DNA of 64,000 nt from JAZKID01 sp965247525 (GCA_965247525.1 OZ252015.1:1240001-1304000); one strand, 5' to 3'; positions 1 to 7,984 are shown, counted from the first letter of the stretch. A program made the numbers and translations. The notes: a model not told the origin generated them from the letters alone.

Positions 1-631
1 GTTTGACGTCGGCCGCAACCTGCGTCGACAGCTTGTTGCGTGCGTCATACATTGTTAGAACAATTCCATGAATGCTTAAGCGCGGATTGAGCGAGACACG
101 GATTTGCTCAACGGTGCGCAGCAATTGCGAAAGCCCTTCCAATGCAAAAAACTCGCATTGCAGCGGCACCAAAATCGCGTCGGATGCGGCAAGCGCATTG
201 ATCGTCAAAAGGTTTAAAGAGGGCGGGCAATCGATCAGGATGTAGCTGAAGGGTGCACCGTTTTCATTTAGTGTCTCAATTTGATGCTTCAAACGAAATG
301 CGCGGTCGCTTGCCTGACCAATTTCCATCTCAATACCGAGCAGGTCGAGCGTGGACGGTACGATGAAAAGATTGGGCACGAGGGTTTCGACAGCCGCTTC
401 GCTGACATTGCTGGCATTTGTCAAAATGTCATGGGTCGATTGAACGCGGTGATGGCGGTCAATGCCCAGACCTGTTGATGCGTTGCCCTGCGGATCGAGA
501 TCGATAATGAGAACGCTTTCGCCAATGGCCGCCAGCGCCGTTCCCAGATTGATCGCTGTTGTTGTTTTGCCGACCCCGCCTTTTTGGTTGGCGATTGTAA
601 GGACGCGCGCGTGTCGACGTTGCCCAACCAT
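1..631 (-). CDS. parA: Chromosome partitioning ATPase ParA (3' end cut by window edge)
   Basis: ParA-family ATPase that works with ParB and parS to segregate the replicated origin region. About 210 residues are present; the C-terminal part lies beyond position 1. The deviant Walker A box KGGVGKTT is at about residues 17-24, a DLDPQGNAST segment follows near residue 48, and LIDCPPSL marks the Walker B region. The start ATG (629-631) shares one base with the rsmG stop codon, so translation is probably coupled. Two parS sites lie nearby in rsmG and mnmG, which supports a chromosomal ParABS system rather than a plasmid one. parB would be expected just outside the left edge, but this is inferred from the usual alphaproteobacterial order. 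Confidence 0.95.
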   Translation of the reverse strand, partial: MVGQRRHARVLTIANQKGGVGKTTTAINLGTALAAIGESVLIIDLDPQGNASTGLGIDRHHRVQSTHDILTNASNVSEAAVETLVPNLFIVPSTLDLLGIEMEIGQASDRAFRLKHQIETLNENGAPFSYILIDCPPSLNLLTINALAASDAILVPLQCEFFALEGLSQLLRTVEQIRVSLNPRLSIHGIVLTMYDARNKLSTQVAADVK

Positions 632-1224
632 TATATAACCCTTTGATTTAACTTAGTTATTTTCAATATTGCGGCTTCTTTGTCAGTTATGCTGGGGATA
701 ATTTGTGTCGAAAAATCCCAATGCTTGTGTGCTTCTGCCAACTCTTCTTCCAGATTGCGCCCTTTCATAAAAAGCGCAATCGATTCTTTGCCAAAACTTG
801 GTTCTATCAACGCGCAAAGCATAGTGAGTGGTGCGAGCGCGCGCGCACAAAAGGTCTTTTGTTCTTTTGCAAGTTTGGGAAGTGCCGTTTCAATGCGCTC
901 GCTAAGTATTGTAATCTTTGTGCCTGTTTGGCGCGCAACCTCCTGCAAAAAAGCACATTTGCCTTTGTTCGATTCGATCAACGTCATTTTGACATGTGGC
1001 CGCGCTATCGCGATAACAAGGCCTGGAAACCCTGCCCCAGAGCCCATATCAACCCATTCTGTGTGGTCGCTTAATTCAAGCAGCTGCAGACTGTCCTCGA
1101 AGTGACGCTGCCATGACCGCTCGAGCGTCGAGCTGCTGACGAGATTTTGCGTTTTTTGCCATTTGTGAAGCAGGCTTTCATAGACCTTCAGCCTATCTAT
1201 GGTTTCACGTGAAACATCTATCAT
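631..1224 (-). CDS. rsmG: 16S rRNA (guanine-N7)-methyltransferase RsmG (GidB)
   Basis: SAM-dependent methyltransferase that makes m7G527 in 16S rRNA. The protein is 197 residues, close to the family norm. The SAM-binding glycine-rich loop appears as VDMGSGAGFPG near residues 58-68, followed by a LIESNKGKCAFL segment. The stop codon overlaps the parA start by one base, and the start is 7 bases after the mnmG stop, so mnmG-rsmG-parA is one operon. The first codons (residues 4-8, VSRET) are written with a parS palindrome, so this 5' end is constrained both as protein and as a ParB site. Confidence 0.95.
   Translation of the reverse strand: MIDVSRETIDRLKVYESLLHKWQKTQNLVSSSTLERSWQRHFEDSLQLLELSDHTEWVDMGSGAGFPGLVIAIARPHVKMTLIESNKGKCAFLQEVARQTGTKITILSERIETALPKLAKEQKTFCARALAPLTMLCALIEPSFGKESIALFMKGRNLEEELAEAHKHWDFSTQIIPSITDKEAAILKITKLNQRVI
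1201..1216. promoter_or_regulatory. parS site 1 (inside rsmG)
   Basis: GGTTTCACGTGAAACA; the inner 14 bases GTTTCACGTGAAAC form a perfect palindrome identical to the core of the widely conserved bacterial parS sequence. It lies within codons 4-8 of rsmG. One base differs from site 2. ParB binding is inferred from sequence identity and from the adjacent parA. Confidence 0.85.
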
Positions 1225-1231
1225 GGTAAAT

Positions 1232-3094
1232 TCAGGACGCGCTTTGCGCGCGACGCACTGACATGACCAAGAGACCCAGCGCTGCGGGTGTCATACCCTC
1301 CATACGGCTGGCTTGGGCAATTGTCGCAGGCCGCTGTGTTTTAAGGCGATCTTTGAGTTCATTCGAAAGTCCGGGCAAATCGTAGATCATATCAACGGGA
1401 AGCGATGTGCCCTCTTCCGACCGGCATGTTTCAATGCTTGCCTTCTGGCGCTCCATATAAACGGCGTATTTTGCCTCTATTTCAAGCTGATCGGCTGTTT
1501 CACGTGAAACATCGCACAATTCAGGCCATAGCCGTTGGAGATCAGCAAATACAGTATCCGGATATGATAAAAGGGTATACGCGCTGCGCTTTTGGCCGTC
1601 CTGATTGATCGTAAATCCAACGTTCAGTGCTGCATTCGGGGTCGTTGTAAGCGTATTCAGCTGCTTTGTCGCAAATTTGAGAGCGCTGGCTTTGGCTGTA
1701 TAAACATCGAAGCGTTTTTGCCCGACCAGTCCCAGATCGTTGCCCTGTGGTGTGAGGCGTTGATCGGCATTGTCTGCGCGTAGTGAAATTCGGTATTCCG
1801 CCCGCGAGGTGAACATGCGGTACGGCTCTGTTATACCGCGGGATGTGAGATCATCGATCATCACGCCGATATAAGAAGTGCTGCGGCTGAATATATGCTC
1901 GCCAAGATTGCCGGCACGGCGGGCCGCATTCAGCCCTGCGACAAGACCCTGCGCGCCAGCCTCTTCATAGCCCGTCGTCCCGTTAATTTGACCCGCGCAA
2001 TACAGGTTTTTGATGGTTTTGAGCTCAAGAGATGGAAAAAGCCCGCGCGGATCAAGATAGTCGTACTCAATCGCATAGCCTGATTTAAGAATGACAGCCT
2101 GTTCCAGCCCGCGCATTGAACGCACAAGGGCAAGCTGCACATCTTCAGGAAGCGATGTCGAAATGCCATTGGGATAGACTGTCGTATCATCCAGACCTTC
2201 AGGCTCGAGAAAAATCTGATGGCTGTCTTTATCGGCAAAGCGGAGAATCTTGTCTTCTATGGACGGGCAATAGCGCGGGCCTGTGCCCTTTATCTGACCT
2301 GAATAAAGCGGTGAGCGCGTGATATTGTCCTGAATGATCTGATGCGTTTTGTCATTCGTATAGGTTAAATGGCAAAAGACCTGCTCTTTTTTAAGCCCTT
2401 GATTTAAAAAGGAAAAAGGCGTTATAATCTCATCACCGGGCTGTTGCTGCAACGCAGCATAATCAATGGTTTTGCCATTGATACGGGGTGGCGTTCCAGT
2501 TTTCAAACGCCCAACCTGGAGCCCAAGACTGTAAAGACGGTCGGCCAAAGCAATAGAGGGAGCCTCGCCATCGCGCCCCGCCTGTATCTGTTTGTCGCCA
2601 ATATGAATAAGCCCGCGTAAAAATGTGCCCGTTGTCAGAACAACGGCCCCGGCGGATAAAGAGCGCCCGTTACTTAAAACCACGCCTTCACATCGACCAT
2701 TCAAAACCCGCAGATCTGCGACTTCCCCTTCAATGACCCATAAATTGGCCTGGGAGCGAATTTCACGCTGCATGGCACTTCGATACAATTTTCGGTCTGC
2801 TTGCGCTCTGGGGCCCCTTACAGCGGGTCCTTTTTTTCGGTTGAGAAGGCGAAACTGGATACCGGCCTCGTCGGCGACCCTTCCCATTAGCCCATCGAGG
2901 GCATCAATTTCGCGCACAAGGTGGCCTTTGCCCAATCCACCGATTGCGGGATTGCAGGACATGACACCGATCGTCTCAAACCGGTGCGTCACTAAGGCAG
3001 TGCGCGCGCCTGTGCGGGCAGACGCGCTGGCCGCCTCGCAGCCTGCGTGGCCGCCACCAATGACGATGACATCAAATTTGGAAAGATCCGACAT
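1232..3094 (-). CDS. mnmG: tRNA uridine-5-carboxymethylaminomethyl modification enzyme MnmG (GidA)
   Basis: FAD-dependent partner of MnmE that installs the cmnm5 group on wobble U34 of several tRNAs. The chosen start gives 620 residues. The N-terminal dinucleotide-binding motif reads VIVIGGGHAGCEAA, followed by SCNPAIGGLGKGHLVREIDALDG, typical of GidA (split here only by domain, residues about 8-60). Later motifs are GTFLRGLIHIG, LKTGTPPR and CAGQINGTTGYEEAGAQG. A TTG at 3121 would add nine residues, but the ATG at 3094 gives the usual N-terminus and is preferred; neither has a clear ribosome-binding site. It is in an operon with mnmE upstream and rsmG downstream. A second parS palindrome lies in its coding region near the 3' end. 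Confidence 0.95.
   Translation of the reverse strand: MSDLSKFDVIVIGGGHAGCEAASASARTGARTALVTHRFETIGVMSCNPAIGGLGKGHLVREIDALDGLMGRVADEAGIQFRLLNRKKGPAVRGPRAQADRKLYRSAMQREIRSQANLWVIEGEVADLRVLNGRCEGVVLSNGRSLSAGAVVLTTGTFLRGLIHIGDKQIQAGRDGEAPSIALADRLYSLGLQVGRLKTGTPPRINGKTIDYAALQQQPGDEIITPFSFLNQGLKKEQVFCHLTYTNDKTHQIIQDNITRSPLYSGQIKGTGPRYCPSIEDKILRFADKDSHQIFLEPEGLDDTTVYPNGISTSLPEDVQLALVRSMRGLEQAVILKSGYAIEYDYLDPRGLFPSLELKTIKNLYCAGQINGTTGYEEAGAQGLVAGLNAARRAGNLGEHIFSRSTSYIGVMIDDLTSRGITEPYRMFTSRAEYRISLRADNADQRLTPQGNDLGLVGQKRFDVYTAKASALKFATKQLNTLTTTPNAALNVGFTINQDGQKRSAYTLLSYPDTVFADLQRLWPELCDVSRETADQLEIEAKYAVYMERQKASIETCRSEEGTSLPVDMIYDLPGLSNELKDRLKTQRPATIAQASRMEGMTPAALGLLVMSVRRAQSAS
1496..1511. promoter_or_regulatory. 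parS site 2 (inside mnmG)
   Basis: TGTTTCACGTGAAACA, a perfect 16-base palindrome and an exact match to consensus parS. It encodes VSRET in MnmG, in the same reading frame relative to the palindrome as site 1 in rsmG. It is 295 bases from site 1 and about 6.5 kb from the proposed origin. Confidence 0.9.
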
Positions 3095-3171
3095 GAGACA
3101 TGTCTTGCATGAAATTTTCAAAAAGCGAAAGCAAGAAGAGTAAAACGATAGTCACGCTTTGGCGGAACCGT

Positions 3172-4491
3172 TTACTTGCCGATACAAAATTTTGAAAAAA
3201 TAAGCCCGAGCATTTCATCGGCGCCGACATAACCCATAATGCGTTCAAGCGGCTCGCTGCACAGCCTCAACTCTTCCGCAAGCAGTTCAACCGGTGTGGC
3301 GTGCATATGTTTTTGCAAATGCTCGAGCTGTTGCATCATGCCCTGAAGGAGCTGGCGGTGGCGCGCACGGAGAAAAATTGTGCTTTCATTTTGTAGGCCT
3401 AATTTTTCATGGGCATAGGCTGTCATCTTATGCAGAAGATCGCCGATGCCCTCGCCTGTTTTGATCGACAATGAAATTGTATTTTTAGGTGTGTCACTTT
3501 TTGCAAGATCGGCTTTTGTTGCAACAGGCCAAACCAATGTTTTTGAAAACGTATCCGGCACCGTGCGTGTTGCGCCGGGTGCCTGCAGCCATAAAACAAG
3601 GTCTGCAGTTTCAGCGCGTGCGAGTGCGCGGCGTATGCCTTCGCGCTCAATCGTATTGTCTGTTTCACGCAGACCTGCCGTATCAATCAATGTAACAGGC
3701 GCGCCATCAAGATCGAGATGCACTTCGATCACGTCGCGTGTTGTGCCCGCCTCGTCCGTGACGATTGCAACATCGCGCTTTGCTATGGCATTCATCAACG
3801 ATGATTTTCCGGCATTGGGCGGGCCAGCAATCACAATCGCCAAACCATCGCGCAGCACTTCGGCAGCACGGCTGTTTTCAAGATGTGTGCGAAGCTCATC
3901 GAGAAGCTGCTGCACAAGGATGCGAACATCATCGATCACATGTGCCGGAATGTCCTCATCTTCGGAAAAATCAATCAAGGCTTCGATCAGCGCACGCGCC
4001 TGCACAAGCTGCGCGCGCCAGCCCGTGTAGAGTGTGCGGCTGACACCTGCAGTGTCACGCAAGGCAGCGCGGCGCTGCAAATCGGTCTGCGCACTGAGTA
4101 GATCTGACAGGCCTTCAATTTCCGTCAAATCCATCTTGCCGTTCATGAAGGCGCGGCGCGTAAATTCACCCGCCTCTGCCGCGCGGCAGTTGTGCTCTAA
4201 GCTTAAGGTTTTAAGAAGCGCCGCTATAACGGCCGGCGAGCCGTGGCACTGAATTTCCAGCACATGCTCGCCCGTGAAACTTTTGGGATTGGGAAAAAAA
4301 AGCAGAACGGCCTGGTCGAGAAGGTCGCCCTTGGCATCATAGAGTTTTGCAAAAGTTGCAAGGCGCGGGGTGAGCGCCGTGCGCGCAAGCCTCTCGCCAA
4401 TCGCGAGTGCATTGCCGCCCGACACGCGAATGACCGCAACACCCGCGCGGCCAGCGCCGGACGACAAAGCGAAAATGGTGTCGGTTGACAT
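3172..4491 (-). CDS. mnmE: tRNA modification GTPase MnmE (TrmE)
   Basis: GTPase partner of MnmG in tRNA wobble-uridine modification. The 439-residue protein has the N-terminal formyl-tetrahydrofolate-binding domain (DTIFALSSGAGRAGVAVIR at the start), a helical middle, and an inserted Ras-like G domain. G1 GPPNAGKSS is near residue 222, followed by TTRD and the G3 DTAGLRET. The C-terminal CIGK carries the catalytic cysteine of the family. The start ATG lies only 18 bases beyond a hairpin repeat that bounds the islet between rho and mnmE, so the ancestral rho-mnmE junction has probably been separated by an insertion. Confidence 0.96.
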   Translation of the reverse strand: MSTDTIFALSSGAGRAGVAVIRVSGGNALAIGERLARTALTPRLATFAKLYDAKGDLLDQAVLLFFPNPKSFTGEHVLEIQCHGSPAVIAALLKTLSLEHNCRAAEAGEFTRRAFMNGKMDLTEIEGLSDLLSAQTDLQRRAALRDTAGVSRTLYTGWRAQLVQARALIEALIDFSEDEDIPAHVIDDVRILVQQLLDELRTHLENSRAAEVLRDGLAIVIAGPPNAGKSSLMNAIAKRDVAIVTDEAGTTRDVIEVHLDLDGAPVTLIDTAGLRETDNTIEREGIRRALARAETADLVLWLQAPGATRTVPDTFSKTLVWPVATKADLAKSDTPKNTISLSIKTGEGIGDLLHKMTAYAHEKLGLQNESTIFLRARHRQLLQGMMQQLEHLQKHMHATPVELLAEELRLCSEPLERIMGYVGADEMLGLIFSKFCIGK

Positions 4492-4508
4492 GGTAAGGTT
4501 CTACCTGT

Positions 4509-4534
4509 CCGCTCATTCCCGCGAAAGCGGGAAT
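4509..4534. repeat. REP-like inverted repeat, islet 1 (mnmE side)
   Basis: A 26-base unit beginning CCGCTC followed by a hairpin with perfect 8-bp arms ATTCCCGC/GCGGGAAT and the GNRA-type loop GAAA. The reverse complement of the unit at 4923-4948 matches it at 25 of 26 positions. It sits 18 bases upstream of the mnmE start. Confidence 0.9.
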
Positions 4535-4554
4535 ATTATGAATTCTATTTAGAA

Positions 4555-4881
4555 CTAAGCGTGATTAATACTATTAGTCGTCATATGTCTCTGTTTCATT
4601 TGTGCAAAAACTTCATCCAATGCCTGTCCAAGAGTAAAGTCTAGCTCTCCAAGATCATTTAGATGAGCTATTGTGATTTCATAAATTTGTGCACGTTTTA
4701 TTTTAGATAGATTCGGTTGCAAAAGAGCTTTTGCAACTAAGCGTTTGTTTTGTCGATTGCTCCAAGTGCCATCAACAGCGAGCACTAGGATCGAGTAACC
4801 TCTGAATAATCCTTCAGATGCCATACTCACCATGCATGTAAAAGAATTGGTTTCTATAATTCCTGCTAAGCTAAAAACCAA
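4555..4881 (-). CDS. Hypothetical protein of repeat-bounded islet 1
   Basis: Open frame with a TTG at 4881 (108 residues); the first ATG is at 4833 and gives 92 residues. I do not recognise the family. The sequence contains a hydrophobic stretch (GYSILVLAVDG), a basic middle (WSNRQNKRLVAKALL, KIKRAQIYEIT) and an acidic C-terminal part (LNDLGELDFTLGQALDEVF); no signal peptide or clear membrane helix stands out. Neither start has a convincing ribosome-binding site. The DNA is noticeably richer in A+T than the flanking rho and mnmE genes. It lies on the same strand as the operon and fits between two inverted hairpin repeats, like the GIY-YIG gene at 57488-57772, which suggests it is cargo or the mobility gene of a small element. 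It could also be a decayed gene. Confidence 0.45.
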   Translation of the reverse strand: MVFSLAGIIETNSFTCMVSMASEGLFRGYSILVLAVDGTWSNRQNKRLVAKALLQPNLSKIKRAQIYEITIAHLNDLGELDFTLGQALDEVFAQMKQRHMTTNSINHA

Positions 4882-4922
4882 AAAGGTGTTTGTGGCTGGA
4901 TTTGATCACTCTTAACTCCTAG

Positions 4923-4948
4923 ATTCCCGCTTACGCGGGAATGAGCGG
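4923..4948. repeat. REP-like inverted repeat, islet 1 (rho side)
   Basis: Hairpin with arms ATTCCCGC/GCGGGAAT and loop TTAC, followed by GAGCGG. As its reverse complement it matches the unit at 4509-4534 except for one loop base (GTAA instead of GAAA, both GNRA-type). It starts 36 bases after the rho stop codon in the direction of transcription. Confidence 0.9.
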
Positions 4949-4984
4949 TAAACATCTTTCACAGCAACAAGAGAGGAAAGTTTT

Positions 4985-6253
4985 TTAGGTATTCATACTG
5001 TCAAAGAAGTCGCTGTTCTGTTTGGTCTGCTTCAGCTTGTCGATGAGGAAGTCGATGGCATCCATCGGTCCCATCGGGTTGAGGATACGGCGCAGAACAT
5101 AAATTTTCTTGAGATCTTCCGGCTTGGTGAGCAATTCTTCCTTGCGCGTGCCCGACTTGATGATGTCGATGGCCGGGAAGACGCGCTTGTCCGCAACCTT
5201 GCGATCAAGAACGATTTCCGAATTGCCGGTGCCTTTGAACTCTTCGAAAATAACCTCGTCCATACGCGAGCCTGTATCAATCAAGGCCGTCGCAACAATT
5301 GTCAGCGAGCCACCCTCTTCAATGTTACGCGCCGCACCGAAAAAACGTTTCGGACGCTGCAACGCATTGGCGTCAACACCGCCGGTCAGAACCTTGCCGG
5401 ATGAAGGCACGACCGTGTTGTAAGCGCGGCCAAGGCGGGTGATGGAATCCAGCAGGATCACAACATCGCGGCCATGTTCAACAAGACGCTTGGCTTTCTC
5501 AATCACCATTTCAGCAACAGCCACATGGCGTGACGCAGGCTCATCAAAGGTCGAGGACACAACCTCGCCCTTGACCGAGCGCTGCATGTCGGTGACCTCT
5601 TCAGGCCGCTCGTCGATCAGCAAAACGATCAGATAGCATTCAGGATGGTTGGCAGTGATCGACTGCGCAATGTTCTGCAGCAGCACGGTTTTACCGGTGC
5701 GCGGCGGCGCAACGATCAAGGCACGCTGGCCTTTGCCGATGGGCGCGACAATATCAATGACGCGCGCAGAATTGTCTTTGCGGGTCGGGTCCTGCGTCTC
5801 AAGGTGCAGGCGCTCATTTGGATAGAGCGGCGTCAGATTGTCGAAATTGACCTTGTGCTTGGTTTTTTCCGGATCTTCGAAATTGATTTTGTTCAGCTGA
5901 AGCAGCGCGAAATACCGCTCGCCATCTTTCGGGCTGCGGATATGGCCTTCAATTGTGTCGCCGGTGCGCAATGAAAACTTACGGATCTGGCTTGGCGAAA
6001 TGTAAATGTCGTCCGGACCAGCAAGATAGTTGGAATCTGGCGAGCGCAAAAACGCAAATCCGTCTTGCAACACTTCAATCACGCCTTCGCCGATAATATC
6101 GACTTCTTTTTCCGCGTATTTTTTCAAAATCGCGAACAGCAATTCCTGCTTGCGCATGGCTGAAGCGTTTTCGACTTCAAGCTCTTCGGCAATCACCAAA
6201 AGCTCGGTCGGGGATTTCTTTTTTAAATCTTGTAATTTTATTTCCTGCGTCAA
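4985..6253 (-). CDS. rho: Transcription termination factor Rho
   Basis: Hexameric RNA-dependent ATPase that ends transcription. The 422-residue protein starts with the Rho N-terminal domain (LQDLKKKSPTELLVIAEELE), then a cold-shock-like RNA-binding domain (DGFAFLRSPDSNYLAGPDDIYIS). The ATPase core has Walker A APPRTGKT near residue 180, VLLIDERPEEVTDM and LLDSITRLGRAYN. I chose the TTG at 6253 because GGAG lies nine bases upstream and the resulting N-terminus matches the family; a longer frame to 6292 lacks such a site. Rho is often autoregulated through its leader, and about 195 bases of leader are present here, but no specific regulatory element was identified. Confidence 0.95.
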   Translation of the reverse strand: MTQEIKLQDLKKKSPTELLVIAEELEVENASAMRKQELLFAILKKYAEKEVDIIGEGVIEVLQDGFAFLRSPDSNYLAGPDDIYISPSQIRKFSLRTGDTIEGHIRSPKDGERYFALLQLNKINFEDPEKTKHKVNFDNLTPLYPNERLHLETQDPTRKDNSARVIDIVAPIGKGQRALIVAPPRTGKTVLLQNIAQSITANHPECYLIVLLIDERPEEVTDMQRSVKGEVVSSTFDEPASRHVAVAEMVIEKAKRLVEHGRDVVILLDSITRLGRAYNTVVPSSGKVLTGGVDANALQRPKRFFGAARNIEEGGSLTIVATALIDTGSRMDEVIFEEFKGTGNSEIVLDRKVADKRVFPAIDIIKSGTRKEELLTKPEDLKKIYVLRRILNPMGPMDAIDFLIDKLKQTKQNSDFFDSMNT

Positions 6254-6387
6254 GTGAGGGAACTCCAGTATAAAAAATGCAAGTGAAAGCAAGGGAAATG
6301 CGCCGTTGATGGACGGCGAGGCCTCGGCGCGGGTGTGTAAATGTCCCGTCAGTGCCTGTGCAGCTCCGGGGAGGAGCGCGGCCTCAC

Positions 6388-6415
6388 TCTATACAGGTTT
6401 TTAAAAAGCCCGCAA
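6388..6415 (-). promoter_or_regulatory. Possible sigma-70-type promoter for rho
   Basis: On the minus strand TTGCGG and TATAGA are separated by 16 bases, about 135 bases before the rho start. This is by-eye motif matching only; a read-through contribution from hemE-hemJ is equally possible. Confidence 0.3.
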
Positions 6416-6427
6416 CCCACACCTATA

Positions 6428-6459
6428 AAAGCGGTTAAAAGGTCAAAGCGGTTAAAAGG
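6428..6459. repeat. 17-base tandem duplication at the hemJ 3' end
   Basis: The 15-mer AAAGCGGTTAAAAGG occurs twice with a period of 17 bases (6428-6442 and 6445-6459). The right copy contains the hemJ stop codon and last codons, so the terminal codons of hemJ have been copied just downstream of the gene. Confidence 0.75.
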
Positions 6460-6886
6460 GTTTCAAAACAACCAAGAGCACTATGACGATCATCAAAACA
6501 GTTGGTATCTCATTGATATATTTGTAGAATTTTTTAGATTTAAGATTGCGGCCCTGCGCGAAGGCGCGCACCCTGCCTCCCAAATACCCTTGAAAGCCAG
6601 AAAGAAGCACCACCAGCAAAAGCTTGGTATGCAGCCAGCCATGGCCGGGGCCGTCAAAGCCAATAAAGCCGACGGCCAACCATAGGCCAAACACCCAGGT
6701 TGCGATCATCGCAGGCGTCATGATGAAGCGATACAGTCGGCGCTCCATTGTCTGCAGTGTCAGGTCAAGCTCGCCGCCCTTGCCCGCGTCCACATGATAC
6801 ACAAACAGGCGCGGCAAATAGAGCAGACCCGCCATCCATGAAATCAGTGAAATCAGATGCAGCGATTTGAGAACATCATAGGTCAT
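6452..6886 (-). CDS. hemJ: Protoporphyrinogen IX oxidase HemJ
   Basis: Small integral-membrane enzyme that oxidises protoporphyrinogen IX to protoporphyrin IX, the penultimate step of haem synthesis in many bacteria without HemG or HemY. The 144-residue length fits the family. It begins with YDVLKSLHLISLISWMAGLLYLPRLFVYH, carrying a conserved histidine (about residue 10) and the LPRLFVYH block, then MERRLYRFIMTPAM, and contains about four hydrophobic segments. It lies directly after hemE (15 bases), so two haem enzymes are co-transcribed. Assignment rests on sequence pattern and context. Confidence 0.9.
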   Translation of the reverse strand: MTYDVLKSLHLISLISWMAGLLYLPRLFVYHVDAGKGGELDLTLQTMERRLYRFIMTPAMIATWVFGLWLAVGFIGFDGPGHGWLHTKLLLVVLLSGFQGYLGGRVRAFAQGRNLKSKKFYKYINEIPTVLMIVIVLLVVLKPF

Positions 6887-6901
6887 GACTGTCTTTCTTT
6901 T

Positions 6902-7924
6902 TTAAGACTGGCGCAGTGTCTGGATCAGGTGGTCGACAGCCTCAATCGGCGTGTCTTTTGAAATACCATGGCCGAGATTGAAAATATACGGCCTGCCCTT
7001 CATCGTGCGTTTCATGCAGGCAATGATTTTGGCTGTCATGTCGTTTGAACCGAACAGGCGAAGCGGATCAAGATTGCCTTGAACGGGAATGTCGAACCAT
7101 GTGGCAGCATCGCTAAGATCTTGCTGCCAATCAAGGCCGACAGCATCAACACCTGTTGCCTTCGGATAATGGCGCAGCAAAGCGCCGCAGCCCTTCGGAA
7201 AGCCAATGATTTTCGCGTCCGGATAGGCGTATCTCACGCCGTCGACGATTTTTTTTGTCGGGGCAATCACCCATTCCTCAAAACCCATACTGTCGAGTGC
7301 GCCTGCCCATGAATCAAAAATCTGCACGCAGTCCGCGCCCGCTTTCAACTGCGCAACAAGATAAATCACGGAGGCCTCGACAAGCGTGTCAATCAGCGCT
7401 GCAAAAAGTTCAGGATTGCTGTAAGCGAATTTTTTTGCCGCTTCCTGCTCGTCCTTGCCGCGTCCCGCGATCATATAGGTCGCCAATGTCCACGGCGCAC
7501 CGCAAAAACCGATCAGGGCTTTGTCTGGCGCCAGGCTTGAACGCACACGCCGCACGGTTTCAAACACAGGCTCAAGAAAAGGCAGAACATTTTCAATGTT
7601 CAATGCTTCAATTTCCGCAGATGTGAGAAGCGGATCAAGGCGCGGCCCCTCGCCCTGTTCGAAGCGTAAATTGCGCCCCAGCGCATGCGGAATAACCAGA
7701 ATATCGGAAAACAAAATGGCTGCATCGAAATCGAAACGGCGGATCGGCTGCAAAGTGACTTCGGTTGCAAAATCCGGGTTGTAAACCAGATCGAGAAAGC
7801 CCCCTGCCATCGCCCGCAGAGCGCGGTATTCGGGCATATAACGCCCGGCTTGGCGCATCAGCCAGACAGGTGGTGGCCAGTGTGCAACACCTTGAAGCGT
7901 CTCGATAAAAAGGGAATTGGCCAT
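6902..7924 (-). CDS. hemE: Uroporphyrinogen decarboxylase HemE
   Basis: Decarboxylates the four acetate side chains of uroporphyrinogen III to give coproporphyrinogen III. The 340-residue protein shows the signature PVWLMRQAGRYMPEYR near residues 18-33, RRFDFDAAILFSDILVIPHALG, GFCGAPWTLATYMI and a C-terminal LGHGI motif. It is the gene bordering the proposed origin; a TTAA-N7-TTAA site lies 28 bases before its start, the same arrangement as in Caulobacter, where the hemE promoter overlaps oriC. No clear ribosome-binding site precedes the ATG. Confidence 0.96.
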   Translation of the reverse strand: MANSLFIETLQGVAHWPPPVWLMRQAGRYMPEYRALRAMAGGFLDLVYNPDFATEVTLQPIRRFDFDAAILFSDILVIPHALGRNLRFEQGEGPRLDPLLTSAEIEALNIENVLPFLEPVFETVRRVRSSLAPDKALIGFCGAPWTLATYMIAGRGKDEQEAAKKFAYSNPELFAALIDTLVEASVIYLVAQLKAGADCVQIFDSWAGALDSMGFEEWVIAPTKKIVDGVRYAYPDAKIIGFPKGCGALLRHYPKATGVDAVGLDWQQDLSDAATWFDIPVQGNLDPLRLFGSNDMTAKIIACMKRTMKGRPYIFNLGHGISKDTPIEAVDHLIQTLRQS

Positions 7925-7951
7925 CAGTTTGGAAAGGTCCGAATAAGTTGG

Positions 7952-7966
7952 TTAACGTAACGTTAA
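7952..7966. promoter_or_regulatory. CtrA-type binding site
   Basis: TTAACGTAACGTTAA is an exact TTAA-N7-TTAA, the full-site consensus of the alphaproteobacterial cell-cycle regulator CtrA, and is also palindromic around its central base. It lies 28 bases upstream of hemE, inside the proposed origin. CtrA itself is not in this window. Confidence 0.65.
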
Positions 7967-7984
7967 GAACGAGGCTCCCTTCTG

